A stretch of DNA of 64,000 nt from Methylobacterium gossipiicola (GTDB lineage Bacteria; Pseudomonadota; Alphaproteobacteria; Rhizobiales; Beijerinckiaceae). The stretch is from NCBI RefSeq assembly GCF_900113485.1, contig NZ_FOPM01000011.1:62001-126000 (forward strand), written 5' to 3'. The position numbers were made by a program, and so were the translations under genes. The first letter of the stretch is position 1. The number at the start of each line of letters is the position of its first letter. The notes beneath the pieces were generated by a model. It ran no database searches and was not told the DNA's origin. It saw nothing but the letters and a program-made list of their open reading frames with translations. Below, piece after piece: positions 50,847-59,806 of the stretch.

Positions 50847-52070
50847 TCAAGCGGCCTGGAAGGACACGGTCTCGATGCCGTTCTGCATGAAGCCGTTGGC
50901 GTTCCAGACCCGGTCCATGCCTTGCGCGACGCCCTTGGTGTTTGTGCAGCGGACCTTGACCGTATGGGTCCCGGCAGCAAGCGCCGGCAGGCTGCCGTCG
51001 AAGCGGCGGAAGCTGTAGGGGCCCTCGTCCGCCCCGAGTTGCGCCGGGACCCACGTCGCTCCGCCGTCTCCAGAGACCTCGACCGTCTTCACCCCACAAT
51101 CGCCGCCGAAGGCGATGCCGCGGATGGCCACCGGCGTTCCGGCCGCCACCCTGGCGCCGTCCTGCAGATTGGTGACGAACGAGCGCGGCACCATCCTGTT
51201 GATCGGCACTGTCTTGAAGCCGGTCTGGCCGGGCTTGATGTTAGCGCCCGGCACATCGGGGATGCGATAGGCGGTCTTCATCCAATATTGTTCGTCGGGC
51301 TTGTCCAGCACCTCGATGTCGGACAGCATCTTCACCCAATAAGTCGAGTACCAGCCCGGCACCACGAGCCGGAGCGGGAAGCCGTTAAGCAGCGGCAATT
51401 GCTCGCCATTCATCGCGTAGGCGATCATCACCTCGCCATTGCTTGCGTGATCGAGATCGAGCGATTTCTTGAAGTCGGGCGCGTCGTCGACCACCGGCGC
51501 GTCGAGGCCGTCGAAGCGCACCTGCACGGCACCGGCCTTCACCCCGGCCTGTTCGAGCACATCCTTGAGGCGTACGCCGGTCCATTTGGCGTTGCCCATC
51601 GAGCCGTTAGCCCATTGCGCGCCGGGCACTCGCGGCTCGAACAGCCCGCGCGAATTGCCCGAGCACTGGTTGACCGCGGCGATCTCGAAGCGCGGCAGGC
51701 CGGCGATGGCGTCGAGGGAGAGCGAGAGTTCCTTCTCCACATGGCCGTGGACCTTGAGCCGGAAGGTGTCGGCATCCACCTCGGTCGGGATCGAGGCCCA
51801 GTGCCAGCGCACGTAGAAGCGGTCGTTAGGGGTGAACACGCCCTCGTCGAACACCGAAAACGGCGTCTCCAGCAGCGGAGGATGAGTACGCTGCAGGATC
51901 ATCTCGCCCTTGCCCGGAAAGGCGGTGGTCAGCGCCCGCTCGTCCGGGCCGCCCGGCAGAGGCAGCTTCACCGAGCCCGCGGCCCAGGCCGGCAGTGCGG
52001 CGCCGAGGCTGCCGAGCCCGAGTCCACCCAGGACGAGGCGGCGGTTCAACGGTTCGTGCAGATGACGCAT
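50847..52070 (-). CDS. SorA-like periplasmic sulfite dehydrogenase, molybdenum subunit
   Basis: 407 residues from ATG 52070 (AGGGAG upstream). A Tat signal (NRRLVLGGLGLGSLGAALPA) sends the folded enzyme to the periplasm. Mo-ligand Cys136 in AAVNQCSGNSRG, with GNAKWTGVRLKDVLEQAGVK, LPLLNGFPLRLVVPGWYSTY and the C-terminal dimerisation domain IRGIAFGGDCGVKTVEVSGD. It oxidises sulfite to sulfate and hands electrons to the cytochrome c encoded next. Under P4 at 52237, i.e. in the ECF regulon. Confidence 0.92.
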   Translation of the reverse strand: MRHLHEPLNRRLVLGGLGLGSLGAALPAWAAGSVKLPLPGGPDERALTTAFPGKGEMILQRTHPPLLETPFSVFDEGVFTPNDRFYVRWHWASIPTEVDADTFRLKVHGHVEKELSLSLDAIAGLPRFEIAAVNQCSGNSRGLFEPRVPGAQWANGSMGNAKWTGVRLKDVLEQAGVKAGAVQVRFDGLDAPVVDDAPDFKKSLDLDHASNGEVMIAYAMNGEQLPLLNGFPLRLVVPGWYSTYWVKMLSDIEVLDKPDEQYWMKTAYRIPDVPGANIKPGQTGFKTVPINRMVPRSFVTNLQDGARVAAGTPVAIRGIAFGGDCGVKTVEVSGDGGATWVPAQLGADEGPYSFRRFDGSLPALAAGTHTVKVRCTNTKGVAQGMDRVWNANGFMQNGIETVSFQAA

Positions 52071-52236
52071 GATGTCTCCCTGGAATCGTTTGTTGGACCG
52101 CGTCGGCCGGTCGCTAGATCTCGGTGTCGCCGTCGGCGGACGGCATTGGCGTCGGTCGGGACGGTCCGGTCTCGCCGCCGGAAACTCGGGTCGTCGATCC
52201 ATGTCATCCCGGCAAAGAGGCGACTTCCCCATGAAG

Positions 52237-52263
52237 GAGATGCTACGGCGAGACGATTATTCC
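52237..52263 (-). promoter_or_regulatory. ECF-type promoter P4 (sulfite dehydrogenase operon)
   Basis: GGAATA (52263-52258), 15 bases, CATCTC (52242-52237) on the minus strand, 167 bases upstream of the SorA-like ATG. Flanking bases outside the hexamers differ from the other copies, so the hexamers and spacing are what is conserved. Confidence 0.72.
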
Positions 52264-52348
52264 ATCCAATGATCGTTAGAAATTTGAACGATCTCCGATT
52301 GCGATCATCCGAAGATTTCCGATCTTCAATCAATGGCGGGCGGCCGGA

Positions 52349-52483
52349 TCAGGTGATCGTCAGCCAGGCGGTGCCGACGGCGGCGACAGTCAGGGCGACC
52401 GTCCAGAACAGGACCCAGCGCATATGACCGCTGGTCTCGCCCTGCCGGGCCTCGTCGGTGGTCTCGAAGGTGGGTCGGGTCAT
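52349..52483 (-). CDS. Small single-TM protein
   Basis: 44 residues, MTRPTFETTDEARQGETSGH then a membrane helix (WVLFWTVALTVAAVGTAWLT). AGGGAG precedes the ATG at 52483. Its position between the SorA-like operon and a small secreted protein suggests a role in the same stress response, but nothing in it is diagnostic. Confidence 0.6.
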   Translation of the reverse strand: MTRPTFETTDEARQGETSGHMRWVLFWTVALTVAAVGTAWLTIT

Positions 52484-52561
52484 GATGGATCTCCCTGCCA
52501 TTCGGGTGGTCGAAGGCTTCACGCGCCGCCGGACTGATGCCCGGCGGCCAACGGGGCGCTG

Positions 52562-52795
52562 TCAGCGACCGATCAGTTCCCGCGCCGGGCCGCCGGTCTC
52601 CTGGCCGCGGCCACGGGCGTAGGCCGGGAGTGCCGGGTTCTTGGCGTTGGCGCCATCGGCGTCGCCGTAGATCGGTGCGGATGGGCTGGTGATGGAGCGG
52701 GCCTGCGGAGCGCGGAGGCCCTGGGCCTGCGAGAGGCCCGTCATGCCGACAAGGGCGGACGCGGTGAGGGCGAGGGCGGCGATCGTACGGGTCAT
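52562..52795 (-). CDS. Small secreted protein of unknown function
   Basis: 77 residues from ATG 52795 with signal peptide (MTRTIAALALTASALVGMTG) ending AQA. The mature part is Pro/Ala/Gly-rich (APIYGDADGANAKNPALPAY) and likely disordered. No GGAATA/CATCTC pair upstream. Confidence 0.6.
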   Translation of the reverse strand: MTRTIAALALTASALVGMTGLSQAQGLRAPQARSITSPSAPIYGDADGANAKNPALPAYARGRGQETGGPARELIGR

Positions 52796-53009
52796 GGTCG
52801 ATATCCTTCTGGTGGGGTCGTCACGTCGGTTCGTGATGACAAGAAGGTAGCGGCCGGAAACCATTCGTACTAACGGTTTGCATAGCTAGTTTTAATCGAT
52901 TGTTTTGATGATTAGCCGCCACTTGCGAGCTGCTATCTATCGCGGCGGCGCGCGATGCGGGGGCGTGCTAGAGCCGGTGCGTTGACCCTCCGAAGCCCGA
53001 GAACGCCCC

Positions 53010-54161
53010 GTGTCCGAATCCAGTCTGCTGGCGATCAGCACAGGCCTTAAGCCGCTCTCGCGCCTCCAGCATCCGCGGGACGTGATCCGGCAATTTACGC
53101 CGAACTGGTTCACAGTGGTGATGGGCACTGGCGTGGTCGCCTTGGCCCTCGACCGTCTGCCGGCGACGCATGCCCTGCTGGCCCCTGTCCCGCTCGGGCT
53201 CTGGCTCGCCTCCGTCGTGCTCTTCGCAACTTTCTGCCTGGTCTACGGCGCGCGCTGGATCTTCTACTTCGATGGCGCCCGACGGATCTTCGGACACTCG
53301 ACGGTGTCAATGTTTTTCGGGGCGATCCCGATGGCGCTGGCGACGCTGCTGAACGGGCTGCTGATCTTCGGTCCACCGTATCTCGGCGCCGATACCGTCC
53401 GCATCGCCCTGCCGCTGTGGTGGATCGACGTGGCGCTCGCTCTGATCTGTGCCGTCGCGATTCCCTATCTGATGTTCACCCGTCAGGAGCACCGCATCGA
53501 CCAGATGACGGCCGTCTGGCTGCTGCCGGTAGTGACCGCCGAGGTCGTCGCCGTCTCCGGCGGCCTGCTCGCCCCGGCCCTGAGCGGCGAGAGCCAGCAG
53601 CTCGCCGTCATCGTCACGAGCTTCGTGCTGTGGGGCGTCTCGGTCCCGCTGGCGCTGAGTATCCTGGCGATCCTGGTGCTGCGCATGGCGCTGCACAACC
53701 TGCCGCCGCGAGAGATGGCGGCATCGAGCTGGCTCTCCCTCGGTCCGCTCGGAACCGGGGCGCTCGGCCTGCTCGTGCTGGGGCAGGCCGGTGGCCCGAT
53801 CCTCGCGGCGGGCGGTTTTGCCGGAGCTCCGGACATCCTCAGGATCGTGGGCCTCATCGGCGCACTGATTCTCTGGGGCTATGGGGCTTGGTGGTTCCTG
53901 CTCTCGCTCGCTGTTACGGTGCGCTACCTGCGCGCCGGCGTTCCGTTCAACCTCGGCTGGTGGGGCTACATCTTCCCGCTCGGCGTCTATGCCCTGGCCA
54001 CCCTGCGGATCGGCGAAGTGACGGCACTCAGCGGGTTCGCCTGGCTCGGAGCGGGCCTCGTCGGCTTGCTGACCCTGCTCTGGCTGATCGTGTCCGTGCG
54101 CACGTTGCGCGGGGCCTATCGCGGGGAGCTCTTCGTCTCACCATGCCTCGCCGGGGCCTGA
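53010..54161 (+). CDS. TDT/SLAC1-family transporter, sulfite exporter-like
   Basis: 383 residues from a GTG at 53010. About ten membrane segments. The opening FTPNWFTVVMGTGVVALAL is the TDT-family signature shared by TehA, SLAC1 and the yeast sulfite pump SSU1. HRIDQMTAVWLLPVVTAEVV and FNLGWWGYIFPLGVYALATL are further family blocks. Given the neighbouring sulfite dehydrogenases and YeiH, sulfite efflux is the best guess; tellurite or anion transport is possible. Preceded by an AT-rich 214-base gap (52796-53009) that must hold its promoter. Confidence 0.9.
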   Translation: MSESSLLAISTGLKPLSRLQHPRDVIRQFTPNWFTVVMGTGVVALALDRLPATHALLAPVPLGLWLASVVLFATFCLVYGARWIFYFDGARRIFGHSTVSMFFGAIPMALATLLNGLLIFGPPYLGADTVRIALPLWWIDVALALICAVAIPYLMFTRQEHRIDQMTAVWLLPVVTAEVVAVSGGLLAPALSGESQQLAVIVTSFVLWGVSVPLALSILAILVLRMALHNLPPREMAASSWLSLGPLGTGALGLLVLGQAGGPILAAGGFAGAPDILRIVGLIGALILWGYGAWWFLLSLAVTVRYLRAGVPFNLGWWGYIFPLGVYALATLRIGEVTALSGFAWLGAGLVGLLTLLWLIVSVRTLRGAYRGELFVSPCLAGA

Positions 54162-54187
54162 CCGGGCCTCGGGCGCATCCGATCGGT

Positions 54188-55285
54188 TCAAGCGAGGCCC
54201 AGCACGCGGATCAGACCGAGGCTGACGGCGCCGAGCGCGAGGAGCGAGGCGACTACCGCCAGGGTCACCCGCGCGCCGGCCTTGGCGACGCTGCGCACGT
54301 CGACCCCGAGGCCGAGCGCCGCCATCGAGACGATGGTGAGGAGGTTGGCCATCTGTGAGATCGGCTTGAGGGCGACGGCCGGGATCAGTCCGGCCGAGCG
54401 CAGGGCAGCGACCGCTAGGAAGGCCAGGATGAACCATGGCACGAGCCGGTGGATTGCGAGACGGCCGCCGGCCGGCCGGTCCCCAGCCGTGACGCGAGGT
54501 TCGGCCGCGTCCGGCTCCTCGCGAAGCCGGCTTGCGCCGAGGGAGAGCGCCAGAACGACCGGGCCGAGCATCAACACGCGCACCAGCTTGACCAGCGTCC
54601 CGACCTGGACGCTAAGTGCCGCGACCGGCGCGGTGGCGGCGAGGACCTGCGGCACGGCGTAGACGGTGAGGCCGGCGAGCACGCCGTACTGCATAGGCGA
54701 CAGGCCAAGCAGCGGCACCAGCAGCGGCAGGCCGAGCACCACCAGCACGCCGAGCACCGCGGTGAAGGCGATGGAGGCTGCGACGTCCTCGCCGTCGGCA
54801 CCGATTACCGGGGCCGTGGCGGCAATGGCTGAGTTGCCGCAGATAGAGTTACCGCAGGCGACGAGGATCGCCATGCGCGGATGCAGCCCGAGCGCCCGAC
54901 CGATGCCGTAACTCAACAGGATCGCGACAATGACCACGCCCGCGATGCCGAAGAGCAGGCCCGGACCGGCGGCGAGGATCTTCGTGAGGCTGAGCGAGGC
55001 CCCGAGCAGGACGACCGCGATCTCCAGCACGGTCTTGGCGCCGAAGGCGATGCCGGGAAAGAAACGCTGCGACGGGGTCCAGGCGGTGCGGATCGCGCTC
55101 CCGAGTAGGATCGCCAGCACCAGGGCTTCGAGCCAGGCGCGACCGAACAGGTGCGTTTCGACGGCCTCGAAGCCGACCGCGGCGGCGGTGACCGCCACGC
55201 AGAGGCCGAGTCCCGGAAGGATGGCTCTCGTGCCGGCCAAAGCACGCGTCGAACGACAGTGGGAGAAAAGTCTGGGCGCGGACAT
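54188..55285 (-). CDS. yeiH: YeiH-family putative sulfate/sulfur compound exporter
   Basis: 365 residues from ATG 55285 (GGAG six bases upstream; an in-frame ATG at 55333 is less well placed). About ten TM helices; family blocks FFPGIAFGAKTVLEIAVVLL, ILVACGNSICGNSAIAATAP and MANLLTIVSMAALGLGVDVR. YeiH proteins are usually next to a LysR gene and are predicted to export sulfate or related compounds. Converges with the TDT-family gene. Confidence 0.92.
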   Translation of the reverse strand: MSAPRLFSHCRSTRALAGTRAILPGLGLCVAVTAAAVGFEAVETHLFGRAWLEALVLAILLGSAIRTAWTPSQRFFPGIAFGAKTVLEIAVVLLGASLSLTKILAAGPGLLFGIAGVVIVAILLSYGIGRALGLHPRMAILVACGNSICGNSAIAATAPVIGADGEDVAASIAFTAVLGVLVVLGLPLLVPLLGLSPMQYGVLAGLTVYAVPQVLAATAPVAALSVQVGTLVKLVRVLMLGPVVLALSLGASRLREEPDAAEPRVTAGDRPAGGRLAIHRLVPWFILAFLAVAALRSAGLIPAVALKPISQMANLLTIVSMAALGLGVDVRSVAKAGARVTLAVVASLLALGAVSLGLIRVLGLA

Positions 55286-55432
55286 GGATGGCTCCGATGT
55301 GATGCCGGAGGATCCCAGGTCCTGTTCATTCACTCCAACGGAATGATTAGATGCTTTCCATCACTGAAATAGATGAAATGTGGAACCTTCTGCAGCCGGT
55401 GGAGATCCATTGTGGGGGGCCGACAGGCGGAT

Positions 55433-56071
55433 TCACCCGTCGATCCAGCGAGCTTCGATCGTCGTGTCCGCGGCAAGCTCATAGATCCTGACGGAGCCCG
55501 TCGCGAGTTCGAGGTGCTCGACCTCCGCCGGGCTGGGGTCTTAGAGCGCCATCACAAGCGCCCGCAGGCATTTACCGTGGGCGACGACGAGCACGTCTCC
55601 GCCCATGACCGCCGGCTGGATGGTTCGGAGGTAGCATGGCACAATGCGGGAGACGGTATCGCGCAGGCTCTCACCGTTCGGCGGCGCCTCGGCGTAGGAG
55701 CGGCTCCAGGTCTCGATCCGCTCCGCCCCCCAGCGCGCAACGGCGGCGATCTTGTCGAGCCCGCTGAGGTCGCCGTAGTCTCGCTCGACGAGCGCGGCGA
55801 AGCGTTGGGGGACCAATCCTGGTTGCCCGAGCGCATCGAGGATCAGCCGGCCGCTCACGACGGCCCGCGTCAGCGTCGAGGTGAAGGCAGCGGAAAAGCG
55901 CCAGCGGCGCTCGGCCAAACGCCGCCCGGCTGTCTCGGCTTCCATCCGGCCCTGCTCGGTCAAGGGCGAGTCCAGCAATCCCGTGAACAGGCCGGATCGG
56001 TTGGCTACGCGCTGGCCATGCCGGACTAGCACGAGACATCGCGTGACCGGGCCTTTGCAATCGTGAATCAC
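55433..56071 (-). pseudogene. Histidine phosphatase (PhoE/GpmB-like) interrupted by an in-frame TAA
   Basis: From a GTG at 56071 (GGGAGG upstream) the frame reads VLVRHGQRVANRSGLFTGLL (RHG motif), LTEQGRMEAETAG, TSTLTRAVVSGRLILD and VLVVAHGKCLRALVMAL, then TAA at 55543-55541. The same frame then continues DPSPAEVEHLELATGSVRIY and EL to a TGA at 55435-55433, which is the expected C-terminal part (LxLATGSxxxYEL). A single nonsense change is the simplest reading. All catalytic residues precede the stop, so the shortened protein might still be made. Confidence 0.78.
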
Positions 56072-56438
56072 GCTGCCTCCCGAGGCAGAGCACTTTCGCG
56101 CCGGTCGCATCGCCTCTGATGAAGTCGGCATCCGACTTTAACGAACTTCGACCATGCGATGGGTTGGACCGTCCATCCAGAGACGGCGGGTCATCCTAGG
56201 TCCGCTTAAGAACGTCATGCGACTGAAAGCAGCCAAGCTGCTTCCCACCCAAGGCGGTCGTCGGCTTCTGACTCAACAGCCTGAAGCCGGACCTTTCGAT
56301 GGCGGGCAAGGCATCGGAACACGCGACTGCGCCGCGCGGGTCTGGGCCTCATGCTCCAAACAGCGGCGCTCCAATACATGCTGAAGCAAAAAATTATATC
56401 ATATGATGCATGATCTCCGCGAATCACGGAGAGCAGCA
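56072..56438. other. Intergenic stretch upstream of receptor 3 with a degenerate repeat
   Basis: Contains the second copy of the degenerate repeat (56198-56303: AGGTCCGCTT ... GGCTTCTGA ... GACCTTTCGATGGC). It also holds an AT-rich patch just before the receptor (AAAAAATTATATCATATGAT, 56388-56407), a likely promoter or MucR-type target. No gene seen. Confidence 0.4.
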
Positions 56439-58133
56439 ATGTCTTTTTTCGGGAATGTCAAAATCCTCACCAAACTTTCAGCGGTTGTCGTTCTGATCGG
56501 CTTCGTGGTGGGTGGCTGTATCTGGTTCGGGCAGTCCCGAATGACGTATATCGACGACAACTATAGCGTATTTATCGAACGCGATGCAAAGGCCGTGGCC
56601 ACGACACGCGGTGTCAATCGGCTTATATTAGAACTCAATTATTGGGTTTACCGCCTTATTGCCGAAAAGAGCGATGCTCAGATGAAGGCGGCCGGCGAGG
56701 GTTTCGAGGCAGCCGTTCCGCTCCTCAAGACTTCTCTCGAAAACTTGAAAAACCAAGCTCCGGCCGCGTTTGACAATCGGGTTGCTGACCAAGCGGCGCG
56801 AGTCAATAAATTCCTGCAAGACGTGACTGAAGTCCGTAAGCTCGGGGCATCCAATCGCAATGACGAAGCCATCGAACTCGTCCATCGCACCATCGACCCG
56901 ACCTTCTCGGCGATGATCGAAGAGGGAACAAAACTCGGCAGCGACATCGCCGCAGCGATGGATCAAGGTTCAAGCGCCCTCACCGATCAGACCAACACCA
57001 CGCGCTACAACCTGATGCTGTTCAGTGGGGTCGGTCTGCTCGTGGGACTTCTGGCAGCTGGTTTTACGACGATCAACGGTATCACGCGCCCACTCGGTAA
57101 TTTGGTTGGTGTGCTGCAGCGCATGGCCCGGGGCGAAATCGACGCCGATATCCGGGAGGCCGCACGCGCCGACGAGATCGGCGCCGTTGGCAAGGCGGTC
57201 GAGGGCATCAAGGCCATGGTCGCCCGCAAGGCCGCCGAGGAGGCCGAGGTCCGGCGCATTGCCGACGAGGCTGCCGCCACCGAGCGCAAGCGCACCATGA
57301 TCGAACTCGCCGACGGCTTCGAGCGAGCGGTCGGCGGGATCGTCGGAATGGTCTCCTCTTCCGCCACCGAACTCCAGGCCACCGCCCAGCAGATGACCGC
57401 AACCGCTCAGGAGACGGCAAGCCAGTCCACAACTGTGGCGGCCGCCGCCGAGGAGGCCTCCACCAACGTCAACACCGTGGCGGCGGCCGCCGAGGAACTC
57501 GGCTCTTCGGTCCAGGAGATCGGTCGACAGGTGACCGGCTCGGCTCACCTCGCCCAGGCGGCGGTGGGCGAGGCCGCCGAGACCGCCAACCTGGTGCAGG
57601 CGCTTAACCAGAGCGCCGCCCGGATCGGCGACATGGTGGGCATGATCTCGAACATCGCCGGGCAGACCAACCTGCTGGCGCTCAACGCGACCATCGAGGC
57701 GGCGCGCGCCGGAGAGGCGGGGCGCGGCTTCGCCGTGGTGGCCTCGGAGGTGAAGGCCCTGGCCGAGCAGACCGCCAAGGCCACGGAGGAGATTGCCCGG
57801 CAGATCGGCCAGATCCAGGGCGTGACTGCTCAAGCGGTGACGGCGATCGGCGGGATCACCGGTCGGATCCGGGAGATCGACGACGTGGCCACCTCGATCG
57901 CGGCGGCGGTGGAGCAGCAGGGGGCGGCGACGCAGGAGATCGTGCGCAACGTGGCGCAAGCCTCGGCCGGCACGAACGAAGTGACGGGCAACATCGCCGG
58001 CGTGGCGCAGGCCTCGGAGGAGACCGGGGCGGCGGCCTCACAGGTCCTGTCGGCGGCCTCCGAGCTGTCGCGGCAATCCGAGCATCTCGGCGTCGAGGTA
58101 GCCCACTTCCTGGCAACTGTGCGGGCTGCTTGA
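56439..58133 (+). CDS. Methyl-accepting chemotaxis protein (receptor 3)
   Basis: 564 residues from ATG 56439 (GGAGAG upstream). [20 protein letters not shown] gives TM1. A periplasmic helical sensor (about 32-185: [40 protein letters not shown]), TM2 (about 190-212), HAMP and signalling coiled coil follow. The 5' part is AT-richer. From about 57130 on it becomes nearly identical to receptors 1 and 2, with runs of about 100 bases shared with receptor 2 with only two differences. Confidence 0.95.
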   Translation: MSFFGNVKILTKLSAVVVLIGFVVGGCIWFGQSRMTYIDDNYSVFIERDAKAVATTRGVNRLILELNYWVYRLIAEKSDAQMKAAGEGFEAAVPLLKTSLENLKNQAPAAFDNRVADQAARVNKFLQDVTEVRKLGASNRNDEAIELVHRTIDPTFSAMIEEGTKLGSDIAAAMDQGSSALTDQTNTTRYNLMLFSGVGLLVGLLAAGFTTINGITRPLGNLVGVLQRMARGEIDADIREAARADEIGAVGKAVEGIKAMVARKAAEEAEVRRIADEAAATERKRTMIELADGFERAVGGIVGMVSSSATELQATAQQMTATAQETASQSTTVAAAAEEASTNVNTVAAAAEELGSSVQEIGRQVTGSAHLAQAAVGEAAETANLVQALNQSAARIGDMVGMISNIAGQTNLLALNATIEAARAGEAGRGFAVVASEVKALAEQTAKATEEIARQIGQIQGVTAQAVTAIGGITGRIREIDDVATSIAAAVEQQGAATQEIVRNVAQASAGTNEVTGNIAGVAQASEETGAAASQVLSAASELSRQSEHLGVEVAHFLATVRAA

Positions 58134-58190
58134 TCCGCCCCTATCGTCATCGTCGGATCGGCGTGAGGTATGGAAAAGCCGATTGCGCTT

Positions 58191-58210
58191 GTGTATCGGT
58201 TTCGATACAC
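58191..58210 (+). promoter_or_regulatory. Operator-like palindrome of the HigBA-like pair
   Basis: GTGTATCG-GTTT-CGATACAC, a perfect 8-bp dyad ending nine bases before the toxin ATG, over the ribosome-site region. HigA-type antitoxins bind such palindromes and repress their operon. Confidence 0.75.
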
Positions 58211-58218
58211 TGCCCTCC

Positions 58219-58536
58219 ATGAAGCCGATCACGTTCTTAGGCGACAGCCTCGCCCGACTCCGGGACTTTCCGGACGATGCTCGTTCCGAGGCGGGCTATC
58301 AGCTTCGCGCCGTCCAGGCCGGCGACGATCCCGCTGACTGGAAGCCACTGAAGACCGTTGGGCCGGGCGTGAGGGAAATCAGAGTTCGGGAGGCTTCGGG
58401 CGCCTTCCGTGTGTTGTACCTCGCGACGCTGCCGGATCGTATCCTTGTCCTGCACGCTTTCGAGAAACGGACCCAACAAACACCGCAAAAAGACATCGAG
58501 ATTGCCGCGAAGCGGCTCAAGGCGTGGAAGGATTAA
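58219..58536 (+). CDS. RelE/HigB-like toxin (Gp49 group)
   Basis: 105 residues: MKPITFLGDSLARLRDFPDD, ADWKPLKTVGPGVREIRVRE, FRVLYLATLPDRILVLHAFE, KRTQQTPQKDIEIAAKRLKA. This is the phage-derived Gp49-like/HigB family; ribosome-dependent mRNA cleavage is the known activity. The RVLY and HAFxKKTQxTP-type motifs are intact. Toxin-first order with the antitoxin downstream is characteristic of hig operons. Confidence 0.82.
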   Translation: MKPITFLGDSLARLRDFPDDARSEAGYQLRAVQAGDDPADWKPLKTVGPGVREIRVREASGAFRVLYLATLPDRILVLHAFEKRTQQTPQKDIEIAAKRLKAWKD

Positions 58537-58540
58537 GGCG

Positions 58541-58822
58541 ATGGAAGTCCAGACCTTTGATGACGTGTTCGACGCACTCGCGAACACTCCGGCTGAAGCT
58601 GCCAGCATGAAGGCGCGCGCCGATCTACTCGGCGCCCTTGTTGCGCATGTGAAATCCTGGGGCGTGACCCAAGAGGTCGCGGCGGTCCGCTTGGGCGTCA
58701 CCCGTCCTCGGATCAACGATCTACTCCGGGGCAAGCTCGGTAAGTTCAGCCTGGATGCCCTGGTTGACATGGCGACCGCTGCCGGCCTCAAGCTGGAAAT
58801 CCGCATCGCAGAAGCAGCCTGA
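58541..58822 (+). CDS. HigA-like XRE antitoxin
   Basis: 93 residues from ATG 58541, four bases after the toxin stop. The HTH is at about 35-80 (LLGALVAHVKSWGVTQEVAA, LGVTRPRINDLLRGKLGKFS). It binds the toxin and the palindrome upstream of the operon. An 11-bp hairpin follows the stop. Confidence 0.88.
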   Translation: MEVQTFDDVFDALANTPAEAASMKARADLLGALVAHVKSWGVTQEVAAVRLGVTRPRINDLLRGKLGKFSLDALVDMATAAGLKLEIRIAEAA

Positions 58823-58841
58823 GCTTCCCGAGTTCGGCAAC

Positions 58842-58866
58842 GGCCGTGCTCCTCCGGAGCACGGCC
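58842..58866 (+). terminator. Strong hairpin after the HigBA-like operon
   Basis: GGCCGTGCTCC-TCC-GGAGCACGGCC: perfect 11-bp stem, 3-base loop, 19 bases past the antitoxin stop. Lacks a U-tract. Confidence 0.5.
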
Positions 58867-58939
58867 GCCACGATCAGGCGGTGCCTCCTACAGAACAGGG
58901 GGCAACCGCCCTGCGGCACGATCCTCCCGGATCACCGGG

Positions 58940-59164
58940 CTACCGCCGGATATTGAGCGCCTTGGGAATGAGGCCCGCTCCAAGCTCCTGAATTTGGGCT
59001 TCAAGGCGTTCGATGTACTCGACAAGAGCCGGCGAGCACCCAAGCAGATTTGCTTTATCCGCAATCCGCCGCTTCTCCTTTAGATCATCATTCGATAGAT
59101 AGATTGCGCTCAAGACGCTCGATTCATCTTGAATTTCTTGCATGGCATCATCCACACTAGACAT
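58940..59164 (-). CDS. Small acidic helical protein of unknown function
   Basis: 74 residues from ATG 59164 (MSSVDDAMQEIQDESSVLSA). LSNDDLKEKRRIADKANLLG and LVEYIERLEAQIQELGAGLI suggest a coiled coil. AT-rich compared with its neighbours. Unknown. Confidence 0.4.
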   Translation of the reverse strand: MSSVDDAMQEIQDESSVLSAIYLSNDDLKEKRRIADKANLLGCSPALVEYIERLEAQIQELGAGLIPKALNIRR

Positions 59165-59276
59165 CTGCACCAGTAATACTATGAAATTTTCGCATATATG
59201 TCAATATTGAAATGGATAGAACTATGTATTATTTGAAGCGCTTCCCTGATTATCTGCATATAAAATTAGGTATTTT

Positions 59277-59804
59277 CTAATCTACTTCTTGCGAGTTACT
59301 GAATTTTCCGGCGAAAACCGGAAGGTAAAACCCTTCCTTTTGAAAAGAGATAAGCATCTCAGCGGCCTGGGCATGAGCAAGGGCGACCAGCTCCGGTTCA
59401 TCGAAGCCGTGCTTACTCATCGATGTAAGTTGCCGGATGGCCCAATCCATCGGTGTACCTTCCCAAAGAATCACAATTTGCCGATTAATCAGTTCGTCAA
59501 GGAAAATCCTGAGCTTTAGCATGACCAAGATCGCAGATTGATCCTTCCACTGGGCAACTTCTACTTTTGCAATGCGTTGTAGACGGCGCACGAGCGCGTC
59601 ACGCTTCTTCGGCGTCAGATCAGCGAACGGTTCGAGGCTCACAAGACGCAGCTGCGTACAGAGGCCGGATATATCCGCCTCGGCGCGATCCATCTGGGTC
59701 GAGTCATGCGGCGTGAAAATGCCCGGCGCAGAGGTGAGAACGAAAAGCAGATAGGCGGGAAGCGCCAGTTCAATCCGCTGACGGTCGGAAAGAGCTGCTG
59801 TCAT
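59277..59804 (-). CDS. Protein of unknown function downstream of the thermonuclease
   Basis: 175 residues from ATG 59804 (MTAALSDRQRIELALPAYLL). Helical throughout, with an IFLDELINRQIVILWEGTPM segment and an AT-rich C-terminal third. No signal peptide despite the hydrophobic stretch at 13-25. It begins two bases after the thermonuclease stop, so is co-transcribed with it and the repC fragment. Confidence 0.6.
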   Translation of the reverse strand: MTAALSDRQRIELALPAYLLFVLTSAPGIFTPHDSTQMDRAEADISGLCTQLRLVSLEPFADLTPKKRDALVRRLQRIAKVEVAQWKDQSAILVMLKLRIFLDELINRQIVILWEGTPMDWAIRQLTSMSKHGFDEPELVALAHAQAAEMLISFQKEGFYLPVFAGKFSNSQEVD

Positions 59805-59806
59805 CG

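Noticed and set aside
53417..54358. Long alternative frame overlapping the TDT transporter
   Set aside because: Arg/Pro/Ala-rich shadow without motifs; the overlapping transporter frame has the family signature and membrane helices.
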